From assembly GCF_009362735.1 (NCBI RefSeq), contig NZ_WHNP01000009.1, positions 163,840 through 227,839 on the forward strand: DNA of 64,000 nt. Reading direction: 5' to 3'. Each line of letters begins with the position of its first letter. Position 1 is the first letter of the stretch. The notes under the pieces are model-generated. The model was not told the DNA's origin, did no database searches, and worked only from the letters and a program-made list of their open reading frames with translations. This DNA is from Paraburkholderia franconis. GTDB lineage: Bacteria > Pseudomonadota > Gammaproteobacteria > Burkholderiales > Burkholderiaceae. Of the stretch, positions 49,012-57,959 are shown one piece after another. The translations under genes were made by a program, and so were the position numbers.

Positions 49012-49998
49012 TCACGCCCGAATCTTTCCGCCGAGTTCGTCGTCGATAAACGCGCGGACGATATCCTTGAACGACGCATCGCCGGTAAAGCCGAGCTGCT
49101 GCGCGCGCGACGTGTCCCACTGCGCGGGCCAGCTGCCGACGATCTTCTCGACGTGCTCATCCGCCTTCCATTCGATCCGGGCCGCGACGGCATCGCCTGC
49201 CACTTCGCGCAGCGCCGCGATGATCTCGTCGACGCTCACCGACACGCCCGGCAGATTCACCGCGCGCCGGTTGCCGAACGCGGCCCCATCGATCTCGCAT
49301 CCGGCCACGAGGCATTCGATCGCCTTGCGCGGCGACAGCAGCCACAGACGCGTCGCACCGTTCACGGGGCACACGGCCTTTTCGCCCGTCAGCGGCTCGC
49401 GGATGATGCCGCTCGCAAACGATGACGCCGCCGCATTCGGCTTGCCCGGCCGCACGCTGATGGTCGGCAGGCGCAGCACGCGGCCATCGACGAAGCCGCG
49501 CCGCGAATAGTCGTTCAGCAGCAGCTCGGCGCCCGCCTTCTGCGCGCCATACGACGACTGCGGGTTCAGCGCGGTATCGTCGAGCACGACCTCGGGCAGG
49601 TCGCCGCCATAGACGGCAACCGAACTCGTGAACACGACACGCGGCTTGTGCCCGCGCATCCGGCACACGTCGAGCAGCAGCCGCGACGCATCCAGATTGA
49701 TGCGCATGCCCAGATCGAAATCGCTTTCGGCCTGGCCGCTGACGATGGCGGCGAGATGGAATATCGCCAAAGTCTTCTCGTCGATCAGCCGTTCGAGCAC
49801 GCTGCGCTCGGCAATATCGCCGGTTTCGATCCGCACGCGCGTGTCGTCCGGGCCCGGCGCGGCCACGACGTCGAGCAACACCAGTTCGGTGATCGGCTGG
49901 CGCCGTCCGTCCGCGCCCTTCAGCTCGCCGCGCGCGAGCAGTTCGCGCGCGAGTCGCTGCCCGAGAAAACCCGCGCCGCCTGTGATCAGTACTTTCAT
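49012..49998 (-). CDS. denD: D-erythronate dehydrogenase
   Basis: It oxidises D-erythronate at carbon 3 to 3-oxo-tetronate (2-dehydro/3-oxo acid) with NAD. The 328-residue short-chain/epimerase-type protein has GGAGFLGQRLAREL at residues 7-20, the catalytic SSYGAQKAGAELL (Tyr-x3-Lys) near 150, and the DenD-type tail. Characterised DenD proteins share this length and cluster with otn genes. It is the last gene of the tetronate operon. Confidence 0.88.
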   Translation of the reverse strand: MKVLITGGAGFLGQRLARELLARGELKGADGRRQPITELVLLDVVAAPGPDDTRVRIETGDIAERSVLERLIDEKTLAIFHLAAIVSGQAESDFDLGMRINLDASRLLLDVCRMRGHKPRVVFTSSVAVYGGDLPEVVLDDTALNPQSSYGAQKAGAELLLNDYSRRGFVDGRVLRLPTISVRPGKPNAAASSFASGIIREPLTGEKAVCPVNGATRLWLLSPRKAIECLVAGCEIDGAAFGNRRAVNLPGVSVSVDEIIAALREVAGDAVAARIEWKADEHVEKIVGSWPAQWDTSRAQQLGFTGDASFKDIVRAFIDDELGGKIRA

Positions 49999-50049
49999 GT
50001 GCCGTCGTTCCTCAATATGTGGGTCTGTCGTACGCGCTTGCGGATCGGC

Positions 50050-50838
50050 CTAGCCGCGTGCCTTCATATACGGCCTGATCCATCCGAGGCCCGCCGACGT
50101 ACCCGCGCGCGGCCGGTACTCGCAGCCGATCCAGCCGTCGTAGCCGAGTTCGTCGATCAGCGAGAACAGATACGGATAGTTCACTTCGCCGATATCCGGT
50201 TCGTGTCGCTCGGGCACGCCCGCAATCTGGATGTGGCCGATGCCCGCCATGTCGCGTTTGAGCTTTACAGCGAGGTCGCCTTCGACGATCTGGCAGTGGT
50301 AAAGATCGAATTGCACGTTCAGGTTTGCCGCGCCGATTTCCGCGCAGATCGCCTGCGCGTCGTCCTGGCGATTCAGAAAGAAGCCGGGAATGTCGCGCGT
50401 GTTGATCGGCTCGATGACGACGGTGATGCCGTCCGACTGCGCGGTCTTCGCGGCATACGCGAGATTCTTCAGGTACACGTCGCGATGCGCGGCGCGCGAC
50501 TGTTCCGGCCTGATCAGACCGGCCATCACGTGCAGCTTGTCGTTGCCGAGCACGCGCGCATACTCCAGCGCGGTATCGACGCCGCGGCGGAACTCGTCTT
50601 CGCGGCCCGGCAACGACGCGATGCCGCGCTCGCCCGCCGCCCAGTCGCCGGGCGGCGCGTTGAAGAGCGCCTGCGTGAGGCCGTGCTCGTCGAGACGCGC
50701 TTTCAGATCGGCGGCGGCGTATTCATAAGGGAACAGAAACTCGACGGCCTCGAAGCCGTCGCGCGCGGCAGCGGCGAAACGATCGAGGAACGCGTGTTCG
50801 TTGTACATCATCGTCAGATTGGCGGCGAAGCGAGGCAT
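50050..50838 (-). CDS. otnI: 2-Oxo-tetronate isomerase
   Basis: It interconverts 2-oxo-tetronate and 3-oxo-tetronate, which connects L-threonate oxidation by LtnD to OtnK. The 262-residue hydroxypyruvate-isomerase-family TIM barrel carries the metal-binding glutamates in VVIEPIN and GCEYRPR, plus FDLYHCQI. It lies 51 bp after denD upstream in sequence and 82 bp before otnC in the same direction. Confidence 0.87.
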   Translation of the reverse strand: MPRFAANLTMMYNEHAFLDRFAAAARDGFEAVEFLFPYEYAAADLKARLDEHGLTQALFNAPPGDWAAGERGIASLPGREDEFRRGVDTALEYARVLGNDKLHVMAGLIRPEQSRAAHRDVYLKNLAYAAKTAQSDGITVVIEPINTRDIPGFFLNRQDDAQAICAEIGAANLNVQFDLYHCQIVEGDLAVKLKRDMAGIGHIQIAGVPERHEPDIGEVNYPYLFSLIDELGYDGWIGCEYRPRAGTSAGLGWIRPYMKARG

Positions 50839-50920
50839 CGAAGCAACTCCTGTAGCTATCTCTATCGAACGTTAGCCGGATACGCGATACATCCGGCCTT
50901 CACGCAATGCGCGCGCCGCG

Positions 50921-51577
50921 TTACCAGCGCGCGCCGAATACGTCGCGCAATTCTCTCAGCGCGGCGTCGTCGAGCGGCGCGGGGCGCGGGTTCGTCATCA
51001 GCCACAGACGCGCCGTCTCTTCCAGCTCTTCGAGCGCGTACGAAGCCTGCGATACCGAGCGCTCCCACACGACAGGCCCGAGCCGCTCGAGCAGCACGCC
51101 GCGCACGCTGTCTGCAAGCGCCGCGATCTGCTGCGCGACCTGCGGATCGCCGGGCCGTTTGTATCGAATCAACGGAATGTGGCCGACCTTCATCACATAG
51201 TACGGCGTGATCGGCGGCAGCACGTCGGCGTCGCTCCATACGCCCGCGAGCGTCAGCGCGACGAGATGCGTCGAATGCGTGTGGACGATGCCGCGCGCGT
51301 CGCAATTGCGCTCGTAGACGCCGCGATGCAGCGCGAGCGTCTTCGACGGCTTGCCGCCCGATACCGCGTTGCCCGCAAGATCGACCTTCGCGATCTGCGC
51401 GGGATCGAGCCGTCCGAGACAGGCGTCCGTCGGCGTGATCAGCCAGCCATCGTCGAGGCGCGCGCTGATATTGCCCGCGCTGCCGACCGTGTAACCCCGC
51501 GCGTACAGGCTCGCGCCCGTCACGCAGATCTCTTCGCGGATTTTCGCTTCGTCGCCGATATGAACGGCAGGCGTCAT
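50921..51577 (-). CDS. otnC: 3-Oxo-tetronate 4-phosphate decarboxylase
   Basis: It decarboxylates 3-oxo-tetronate 4-phosphate to dihydroxyacetone phosphate. The 218-residue class II aldolase-family protein has the zinc site IVHTHSTHLVALT (His-x-His) near residue 100 and GSAGNISARLDDGWLITP near residue 34. It overlaps otnK by 4 bp. Confidence 0.88.
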   Translation of the reverse strand: MTPAVHIGDEAKIREEICVTGASLYARGYTVGSAGNISARLDDGWLITPTDACLGRLDPAQIAKVDLAGNAVSGGKPSKTLALHRGVYERNCDARGIVHTHSTHLVALTLAGVWSDADVLPPITPYYVMKVGHIPLIRYKRPGDPQVAQQIAALADSVRGVLLERLGPVVWERSVSQASYALEELEETARLWLMTNPRPAPLDDAALRELRDVFGARW

Positions 51578-52890
51578 CGCGCGCCTCCATTGAGTTGACG
51601 CAGCGCCTTCGCGAAGAAATCGACGGCGCCGAAGTTGCCGGACTTGAGCGCAAGCGCGAGCGGCGCCGCGCCGATGCTCGCCGTCGCCGGCACGCCCGGA
51701 TCGATCTGCCTGCCGATGCGCAGCATCTCGACGCCGAGCGCCTGCACGACGGCCCCCGAGGTCTCGCCGCCCGCGACGACGAACTTGCGCACGCCGATAT
51801 CATGCAGGCCGCGCGCGATCGAAGCCAGCGTACGTTCGACGAGATGCCCCGCTTCCGCCACACCGAGTTCGCGCTGCGTGGCCTTCACTTCTTCGGGCGT
51901 TGCCGTCGCGTAGATCAGCACGGGCTGCGGCTTCGCAGCGGTCATATGCTCGCGCGCGAAGTCCAGCGCCTGTTCGACGACAGGCTCGCCGCGCGCCGCC
52001 GCGAGCGGATCGATGCGGAATGCGGGGCGCGTCTCGCGCCACGCGGCCACCTGCGCGTTCGTCGCCTTCGATGCGCTGCCCGCCAGCACCGCCGACGCGC
52101 CTTCGACGCTCGGCAACTCGCCCGCATCGGCGACGTCATTGAGCAAGCCCGCGCGGCGGAAATTCGCGGGCAAACCAAGCGCGACGCCCGAGCCGCCCGT
52201 GATCAGCAGCAGGTCCGCGCACGCTTCGCCGAGCGTGTAGAGATCGGCATCCGAAATGGCATCGGCGATGGCCATGCGCACGCCGTCGCGCTTCAACGCA
52301 TCGATCGAAGTGCGGACGGCATCGGCGCCTTGCGCAACGGCGTCATGGCGCACGAGCCCGACCTTCGATTGCGTCTGCCGCTGCAGCACGCGCACGAGGT
52401 TCGCGTCCGTCATCGGCGTGAGCGGATGATGCTCCATGCCCGACTCGTTCAGCAGCACGTCGCCGACGAACAGATGCCCGCGATACACCGTGCGGCCGTT
52501 CTCCGGAAACGCCGGGCACGCGATCGTGAACGGCGTATCGGCGCGCGAAGCATGCAGCGCATCGAGCAACGCATCGGCAACGGGTCCGATGTTGCCCGCA
52601 TCGGTCGAATCGAACGTCGAGCAGTACTTGAAGAAGAACTGGCGGCAGCCTTGCGCACGCAGCCACTCGAACGCGGCCAGCGATTGCGCGACGGCATCGG
52701 CGGCGGGTATCGTGCGCGATTTCAGCGCGACCACCAGCGCGTCGGCTTCGATGCGCGTGTCGGCGGCAGGCACGCCGATGGTCTGAACAGTGCGCATGCC
52801 GCCGCGCACCAGCATGTTCGCGAGATCGGTCGCGCCCGTGAAGTCGTCGGCGATGCAGCCGAGCAGCGGCTTGTTGGCAGGGGTCGTCAT
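51574..52890 (-). CDS. otnK: 3-Oxo-tetronate kinase
   Basis: It phosphorylates 3-oxo-tetronate at the 4-hydroxyl with ATP. The 438-residue protein is of the four-carbon acid sugar kinase (DUF1537) family: GCIADDFTGATDLANMLV at the N terminus for substrate, FVVAGGETSGAVVQAL and PGVPATAS near the C terminus for nucleotide. The ATG at 52890 follows GGGGAG and lies 20 bp after ltnD. Confidence 0.9.
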   Translation of the reverse strand: MTTPANKPLLGCIADDFTGATDLANMLVRGGMRTVQTIGVPAADTRIEADALVVALKSRTIPAADAVAQSLAAFEWLRAQGCRQFFFKYCSTFDSTDAGNIGPVADALLDALHASRADTPFTIACPAFPENGRTVYRGHLFVGDVLLNESGMEHHPLTPMTDANLVRVLQRQTQSKVGLVRHDAVAQGADAVRTSIDALKRDGVRMAIADAISDADLYTLGEACADLLLITGGSGVALGLPANFRRAGLLNDVADAGELPSVEGASAVLAGSASKATNAQVAAWRETRPAFRIDPLAAARGEPVVEQALDFAREHMTAAKPQPVLIYATATPEEVKATQRELGVAEAGHLVERTLASIARGLHDIGVRKFVVAGGETSGAVVQALGVEMLRIGRQIDPGVPATASIGAAPLALALKSGNFGAVDFFAKALRQLNGGAR

Positions 52891-52909
52891 GTCGTTCGGC
52901 TCCCCTTGC

Positions 52910-53800
52910 TCAGCGCTTCGCCGGCACATCGATGCCCGGGAAAATCTTGATCACGGCGGAATCGTCTTCGCCGCCGTGGCCCGCCGTCGACGCCATCATG
53001 AACATCTGATGCGCCGCCGCCGACAACGGCAGCGGAAACTTCGAACGCCGCGCGGTATCGAGCACGAGGCCGAGATCCTTCACGAAGATATCGACGGCCG
53101 ACAGCGGCGTGTAGTCGCCGTCGAGGATGTGCGGCACGCGGTTCTCGAACATCCACGAATTGCCCGCGCTGTGCGTGATCACGTCGTAGAGCGCAGCGGG
53201 GTCCACGCCCTCGCGCAGGCCGAGCGCCATCGCCTCGGCAGCGGCCGCGATGTGCACGCCCGCGAGCAGCTGGTTGATGATCTTCACCTTCGAGCCCGCG
53301 CCGTGCCGCTCGCCCAGCCGATACACCTTGCCCGCCATCGCGGCGAGCACGTCTTCGCAGGCGGCATAGGCGGCTGCGGAGCCCGAGGTCATCATCGTCA
53401 TTTCGCCGGATACCGCGCGCGCCGCGCCGCCGGAAACGGGCGCATCGAGCATCAGTAGGCCGGCCGCTTCGACGCGGCGTCCCAGGTCGATCGCGAAGTC
53501 GGGCGCGACGGTCGCGCATGCGATCACGACGCTGCCGGCCTTCATCGACTTCACGGCGCCGTGTTCACCGAACAGCACAGCATCCGTTTGCGCCGCGTTG
53601 ACGACGAGCGTGACGACGACGTCGCATTGCGCGCCGAGCTCGGCGGGGCTTGCGCAGCGCGTGCCGCCCTCCGCGACGAACTGTTCGAGCACTTCGCGAC
53701 GCACGTCGCATGCATGGACATCGAACCCGCCGCGCAGCAGCGAGCGGGCGACGCCCATGCCCATCGCGCCAAGACCGATCACTCCGACTTTTCTGGCCAT
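52910..53800 (-). CDS. ltnD: L-threonate dehydrogenase
   Basis: It oxidises L-threonate to 2-oxo-tetronate with NAD. The 296-residue beta-hydroxyacid dehydrogenase has GVIGLGAMGMGVARSLL (6-22), the substrate motif DAPVSGGAARAVSG (about 119-132), and catalytic Lys in KIINQLLAG near 174. It is the first gene of the operon, 42 bp after the GntR gene. Confidence 0.9.
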   Translation of the reverse strand: MARKVGVIGLGAMGMGVARSLLRGGFDVHACDVRREVLEQFVAEGGTRCASPAELGAQCDVVVTLVVNAAQTDAVLFGEHGAVKSMKAGSVVIACATVAPDFAIDLGRRVEAAGLLMLDAPVSGGAARAVSGEMTMMTSGSAAAYAACEDVLAAMAGKVYRLGERHGAGSKVKIINQLLAGVHIAAAAEAMALGLREGVDPAALYDVITHSAGNSWMFENRVPHILDGDYTPLSAVDIFVKDLGLVLDTARRSKFPLPLSAAAHQMFMMASTAGHGGEDDSAVIKIFPGIDVPAKR

Positions 53801-53842
53801 AACTTTCCTCTACGAACGATGCTTCAGATGGCGGCTCTCGGA

Positions 53843-54547
53843 TCAGCAGATACCCGCTTCGGCGAGTCGGCGCGCCGCGTTGTACATGTGCGTCTGCGCG
53901 GCGTTGCGCGCGGCCATCGGGTCGCCCGCACGAATCGCCGCGACGATCGCCGCGTGCTCGTCGCGCACCTGACGCGAGAAGTCCTCGCGCAGCGCCTCGT
54001 TGCGGCGCGTGACGAGGGTGCCCGCTTCGAGGTACTGGTTGAGGAACGCGAGGGTCTTCATGAAGTACGGATTGCCCGTGACGGCCGCGATCGCGCGATG
54101 AAACGCGACGTCTTCGGCCACGCCGTCGCGGCCTTCGGCGACGGCTTCGTCGATCTTGCCGAGCGCGGCGTCGATGGCCGTCATGTCGGCATCCGTGCGG
54201 CGCATTGCGGCCTCGGACGCCACCTCGGCTTCGATCGCGCGCCGCACCGCGAGAATCTGCAGGACTGAGCCGCCTTCCATCGCCTCGGCGTAGTCGATCC
54301 GCAGCGGCCGGATCGCGCCATGCACGGACACGTAGACGCCGCTGCCCTGGCGCGGCTCGACCACGCCTTCGTTCTTCAGGCGCGAGATGGCTTCGCGGAT
54401 CACCGTGCGGCTCACGCCGAACTCCTGCGCGAGCACGGCTTCCGTCGGCAGCTTGCCGCCGCGCGCGAAGGCGCCCTTGTCGATTTGCGCGAGCAACTGC
54501 TGTGCGACCGTGTCGCTTAGCGCCTTGTTGGGGATCTTCTCGAACAT
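53843..54547 (-). CDS. GntR-family (FadR-type) regulator of tetronate genes
   Basis: This protein of about 234 residues has a winged helix-turn-helix (LPTEAVLAQEFGVSRTVIREAISRL, about 32-57) and an FCD ligand domain with metal-site histidines (AFHRAIA, DEHAAIV, THMYNA). It is co-oriented with ltnD and probably in one transcript. Nested inverted repeats at 54552-54592, just before the start, suit autorepression. The start may be the TTG at 54556. Confidence 0.86.
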   Translation of the reverse strand: MFEKIPNKALSDTVAQQLLAQIDKGAFARGGKLPTEAVLAQEFGVSRTVIREAISRLKNEGVVEPRQGSGVYVSVHGAIRPLRIDYAEAMEGGSVLQILAVRRAIEAEVASEAAMRRTDADMTAIDAALGKIDEAVAEGRDGVAEDVAFHRAIAAVTGNPYFMKTLAFLNQYLEAGTLVTRRNEALREDFSRQVRDEHAAIVAAIRAGDPMAARNAAQTHMYNAARRLAEAGIC

Positions 54548-54551
54548 GTTC

Positions 54552-54592
54552 CGCAAATTCGCGATGTCATAAGGTCATCATACAAATTTGCG
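54552..54592. promoter_or_regulatory. Nested inverted repeats before the GntR gene
   Basis: CGCAAATT (54552-54559) and AATTTGCG (54585-54592) are perfect inverted copies. Between them lies TGTCATAAGGTCATCATACA, an imperfect palindrome of FadR-type operator size. The element begins 5 bp upstream of the ATG. Confidence 0.58.
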
Positions 54593-54668
54593 AAAACGAA
54601 GGACCATCGGGGTGAACCCTTAGCCCAACGCGCCGCGAGGCATCGCCCCGCGGCGCGGTACATCGAAA

Positions 54669-55742
54669 TCAGACCGCTTTCATCTGCTCCCGCGCCCAGG
54701 CCACGGCCGCGCGCGCCGGCGCGATGCCCGTCGCCTTCACGCGTTCCGCAAGCTCGAACACGCGCGAACCGATCTGTGCAACTTCCGCGAGCACGGCCTC
54801 TTCGTCGGCCGAGCCCAGATACTCGCGCACGCAGCTGATGATGCCGCCCGCGTTCACGAGGAAATCGGGCGCGTAAAAGATGCCGCGTTTGTGCAGCGTG
54901 TCGCCCTCGGCGAGCGACATCAGCTGATTGTTCGCGCCACCCGCGATCACCTTGAACTGGCACTGCGCGGCGACGGCTTCCGTGATCGAGCCGCCGAGCG
55001 CGCATGGCGCGAACACGTCCGCGTTGACGCCCGCGATGCGCGCCGTGTCCGCGATCTGAGCGCCGAACAATTGCTTCGCGCGCTCGGTCTTGCCCGCATC
55101 GATATCCGCGACGATCAGCTCCGCGCCCGCGCCATGCAGCCGCTCGCACAGATCCCAGCCGACGGAGCCGAGCCCCTGCACCGCAACCGACACGCCGTCG
55201 AGCGTGTCGCGCCCGAGCGCGACCTGCACGGCCGCCTTGAGGCCCACGAACACGCCATACGCGGTGCGGGGCGACGGGTTGCCGCCGTACACGTCGTTGT
55301 CGCGCGGAATGCCGCTCACATACGGCGTTTCGCTTTGCACGGCGCGCATGTCGTCGGCCGTGGTGCCCACGTCTTCGGCCGTCAGATAGACGCCGCCGAG
55401 CGATTGCACGAGCCGGCCAAACGCCTTGAACATCGCGGTGCGATCCATCTGCTCGGGACGCTTCAGGATCACGGCCTTGCCTCCGCCGAACGGCAGGCCA
55501 GCCAACGCGTTCTTGAACGCCATGCCTTGCGACAGACGCAGCGCGTCGTGATACGCCTCGTACTCCGACGCGTACTGCCAGTAGCGGCAGCCGCCGAACG
55601 CGGGGCCGCGCGCCGTGCTGTAGACGGCGATCACGGCCTGCAGGCCGGATTGCGCGTCGCTGGCCACGACAATGCGTTCGTGGGCGGGTTCGCCGTGAAG
55701 CCCGAAAAGCGTTCCGGCGAAATTCGTCGTCAGTCGGTCCAT
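54669..55742 (-). CDS. Leucine/phenylalanine/valine dehydrogenase-family amino acid dehydrogenase
   Basis: It oxidatively deaminates a branched-chain or aromatic amino acid to the 2-oxo acid with NAD. The 357-residue protein has the catalytic lysines 77 and 89 in GMAFKNALAGLPFGGGK, TAEDVGTT near residue 125 and the nucleotide motif VQGLGSVGWDLCE near 190. Sequence alone does not decide between leucine, valine and phenylalanine. It is divergent from an Lrp/AsnC gene, the usual regulator of such enzymes. Confidence 0.86.
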   Translation of the reverse strand: MDRLTTNFAGTLFGLHGEPAHERIVVASDAQSGLQAVIAVYSTARGPAFGGCRYWQYASEYEAYHDALRLSQGMAFKNALAGLPFGGGKAVILKRPEQMDRTAMFKAFGRLVQSLGGVYLTAEDVGTTADDMRAVQSETPYVSGIPRDNDVYGGNPSPRTAYGVFVGLKAAVQVALGRDTLDGVSVAVQGLGSVGWDLCERLHGAGAELIVADIDAGKTERAKQLFGAQIADTARIAGVNADVFAPCALGGSITEAVAAQCQFKVIAGGANNQLMSLAEGDTLHKRGIFYAPDFLVNAGGIISCVREYLGSADEEAVLAEVAQIGSRVFELAERVKATGIAPARAAVAWAREQMKAV

Positions 55743-56017
55743 CTGTATTCCTTCCTTGTGGGCAGGCGGTTGAGTCGGCGCGAAGCGATGGCTTCGCGGC
55801 GGCGGGCCGCATGTCGTCCGGGTTGCGAACGCATGCGTGCGAAACGCGAGGGCGGCGGGTGCGCCGATCCCCCGATCGAAAAAGTGTAGGCGGCCAAATT
55901 CGGAGAATTGTTCTGTTTATCTGGAATTCGGTGGTCCGTGGCAGAATAATCGCCTACGTAAATCCGACCGTGAAGGCGATTCGTCTTCCGATTCATCAGC
56001 GAGCCTCTGCCGCACAC

Positions 56018-56476
56018 ATGAAACTCGACTCCACCGATCAGCGGATACTGCGCGAACTGCGCAACGACGGGCGTCTTTCCAACGCGAAGCTCGCCGAGCG
56101 CGTCGGCCTGTCGGCGACACCGTGCTGGAACCGCGTGCGCGCGCTCGAGGAAGCGGGCGTGATCGAAGGCTATGCGGCGCTGCTGAACCAGAAGGCGCTC
56201 GGCCTGCCCGACACGGTGATCATCGAAGTGAAGCTCGCGAAGCACGACGAGCGCACGCTGGAGCGTTTCGGCGAAGCGCTCGCCGATCTGTCCGAAGTGG
56301 TCGAGGCGTTTCTGGTGTCGGGGGAATACGACTATCTGATCAAGGTCGCGGTCGCGGGCACGGAAGGCTACGAGTCGTTCCTGCGACGCAAGCTGTATCG
56401 GCTGCCGGGGTTTCAGGACAGCCGCTCGATCTTCGCGTTGCGATGCCTGAAGCGCTCGGTATCGGTCGAGCCGTAA
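56018..56476 (+). CDS. Lrp/AsnC-family transcriptional regulator
   Basis: This 152-residue protein has the AsnC helix-turn-helix at about 4-55 (LDSTDQRILRELRNDGRLSN, then VGLSATPCWNRVRALE) and the RAM effector domain with the GEYDYLIKV segment. The ATG at 56018 begins exactly where the family begins. It is divergent from the amino acid dehydrogenase gene, which it probably activates in response to the amino acid. It ends 6 bp from the convergent sensor kinase gene. Confidence 0.9.
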   Translation: MKLDSTDQRILRELRNDGRLSNAKLAERVGLSATPCWNRVRALEEAGVIEGYAALLNQKALGLPDTVIIEVKLAKHDERTLERFGEALADLSEVVEAFLVSGEYDYLIKVAVAGTEGYESFLRRKLYRLPGFQDSRSIFALRCLKRSVSVEP

Positions 56477-56482
56477 TCGGCG

Positions 56483-57934
56483 TCATGCCGCCTTCGCCGA
56501 TGCCGCGGCAAACGTGACCCGCGCCGTCAGGCCGCGCGCGTCGCTGATACCCGCCGCCTTCTCCCCCGTCTTCTCCCCTGTTTCGAGCGCGATCTCGCCG
56601 CGATGCGCCTGCACGATCTCGCGCACGATGGCGAGGCCGAGACCCGTGCCTTCCGTATCGGCGGATGCGCGGTAGAACGGCTCGAACACGCGGCTGCGCG
56701 CTTCGGCGGGAATGCCTGGGCCGTTGTCGGAGACCGTCAGCGTGATGCGCGCCGCGTCGCCATGCACGGCGACCGTCACATGTCCGCCGGGCTGCGTATA
56801 GCGAATCGCGTTTTCGGCGAGATTCGACACCAGCGCGGAAAGCAGGCCCTCGTGTCCGATCATCCACGCGGACGCGTCGAGTTCCGCGCCGAGATCGATG
56901 CTTCGATTCTGCGCGAAGAGCGCGAGATCTTCGACGACGTCTTTGGCGATTGCAGCGAGATCGACGGGCTCGTTCGCGAGCCGCGTGTAGTCGGCGGCTT
57001 CCGCTTGCGCGAGCAACAGCAGCTTGTTCGTGAGGCCGACCATCGAGCGGTTGCTTCGCTGCATCGCGGCCAGCGCTTCGCCCAGCGACGGCTCCAGTTC
57101 GCGATGCTGCCGCGCGTACTGCAACTGCGTGTCGAGCAGCGTGAGCGGCGTGCGCAACTGATGCGCGGCATCCGCGATGAAGCGCCGCTGCGCGGCCACC
57201 TGCAAGCCGAGCCGCGCGATGCACTGATTGATCGCATCGACGATGGGCCGCAGCTCCGTGTGCAGGCGATCGACGCGCAACGGTTCGAGCTGCATCGGAT
57301 CGCGATCCATCACCTCGTCCTTCACCTTCAGCAGCGGGCGCAGCTCGAACGTCAGGCCGATGCACGCCAGCGCCACGGCGAGCAGCATCATCTCGATCTG
57401 GCGCACCAGTTGCGGCCGCCACAGATCGCGCACCATCGCATCGCGCGAAGCCTGCGTCTTGCCGACCGACACCAGCACGCGCCGCGTCGCGCCGTTGTCG
57501 TACATGCGCCGCACGTAGCCGATCGCGCGTATCGACGCGCCGTGCAGCTCGGCGTCGTAGTAGCTGGGCGTATCGTGCGTATCGTGCGTATCGTGCGTGG
57601 CGGAAGCGGATGAAGGCGCTGATGCGCCGAGCGGAAAATCCGGCACGCCGGCGAGCAGCCGATCGTCGTCGACGCTCACGTTGTAGAACACCTGATCGCC
57701 ATACGGCGACGCGAAGATTTCCAGCGCGGCTGGCGGGATATCGACGCGCAGCATGCCGTCCGCCCATTCGACTTCGCCCGCGATCATTCGCGCCGACGAC
57801 AGCAGCGTGTTGTCCTGCACGAGATCGGCGGTGCGGCGCGCGTTGTCGTATTCGGCCTTGCCCGTCACGAACACGTAGATCGCAAGCGGCACGAGCAGCC
57901 ACCACAGCAGACGGATGCGCAGGCTGCTGGTCAT
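56483..57934 (-). CDS. Sensor histidine kinase, TctE-like
   Basis: This 483-residue inner-membrane kinase has a membrane segment at about 6-24, a periplasmic domain to about 178, a second segment (MMLLAVALACIGLTF), and the dimerisation domain with the phospho-acceptor His in DAAHQLRTPL. The ATPase domain has N box ENAIRY, DNGPGIP and GTGLGLAIV. The TctE/QseC-type sensor domain may sense a carboxylate. A 9-bp tandem repeat within the periplasmic domain encodes HDT repeats. It lies 25 bp after its response regulator. Confidence 0.88.
   Translation of the reverse strand: MTSSLRIRLLWWLLVPLAIYVFVTGKAEYDNARRTADLVQDNTLLSSARMIAGEVEWADGMLRVDIPPAALEIFASPYGDQVFYNVSVDDDRLLAGVPDFPLGASAPSSASATHDTHDTHDTPSYYDAELHGASIRAIGYVRRMYDNGATRRVLVSVGKTQASRDAMVRDLWRPQLVRQIEMMLLAVALACIGLTFELRPLLKVKDEVMDRDPMQLEPLRVDRLHTELRPIVDAINQCIARLGLQVAAQRRFIADAAHQLRTPLTLLDTQLQYARQHRELEPSLGEALAAMQRSNRSMVGLTNKLLLLAQAEAADYTRLANEPVDLAAIAKDVVEDLALFAQNRSIDLGAELDASAWMIGHEGLLSALVSNLAENAIRYTQPGGHVTVAVHGDAARITLTVSDNGPGIPAEARSRVFEPFYRASADTEGTGLGLAIVREIVQAHRGEIALETGEKTGEKAAGISDARGLTARVTFAAASAKAA
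57571..57597. repeat. Three tandem 9-bp repeats inside the sensor kinase gene
   Basis: TATCGTGCG occurs three times without gaps. On the coding (minus) strand it gives three HDT-type tripeptides in the sensor domain. Copy-number change would keep the frame. Confidence 0.8.
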
Positions 57935-57959
57935 CGCGCGTTGCGCCCCGGACCGTGAT

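Noticed and set aside
51595..52950. Rightward open frame of 451 codons opposite otnK
   Set aside because: OtnK has intact kinase motifs on the minus strand, and the opposite translation is Arg-rich without any domain.
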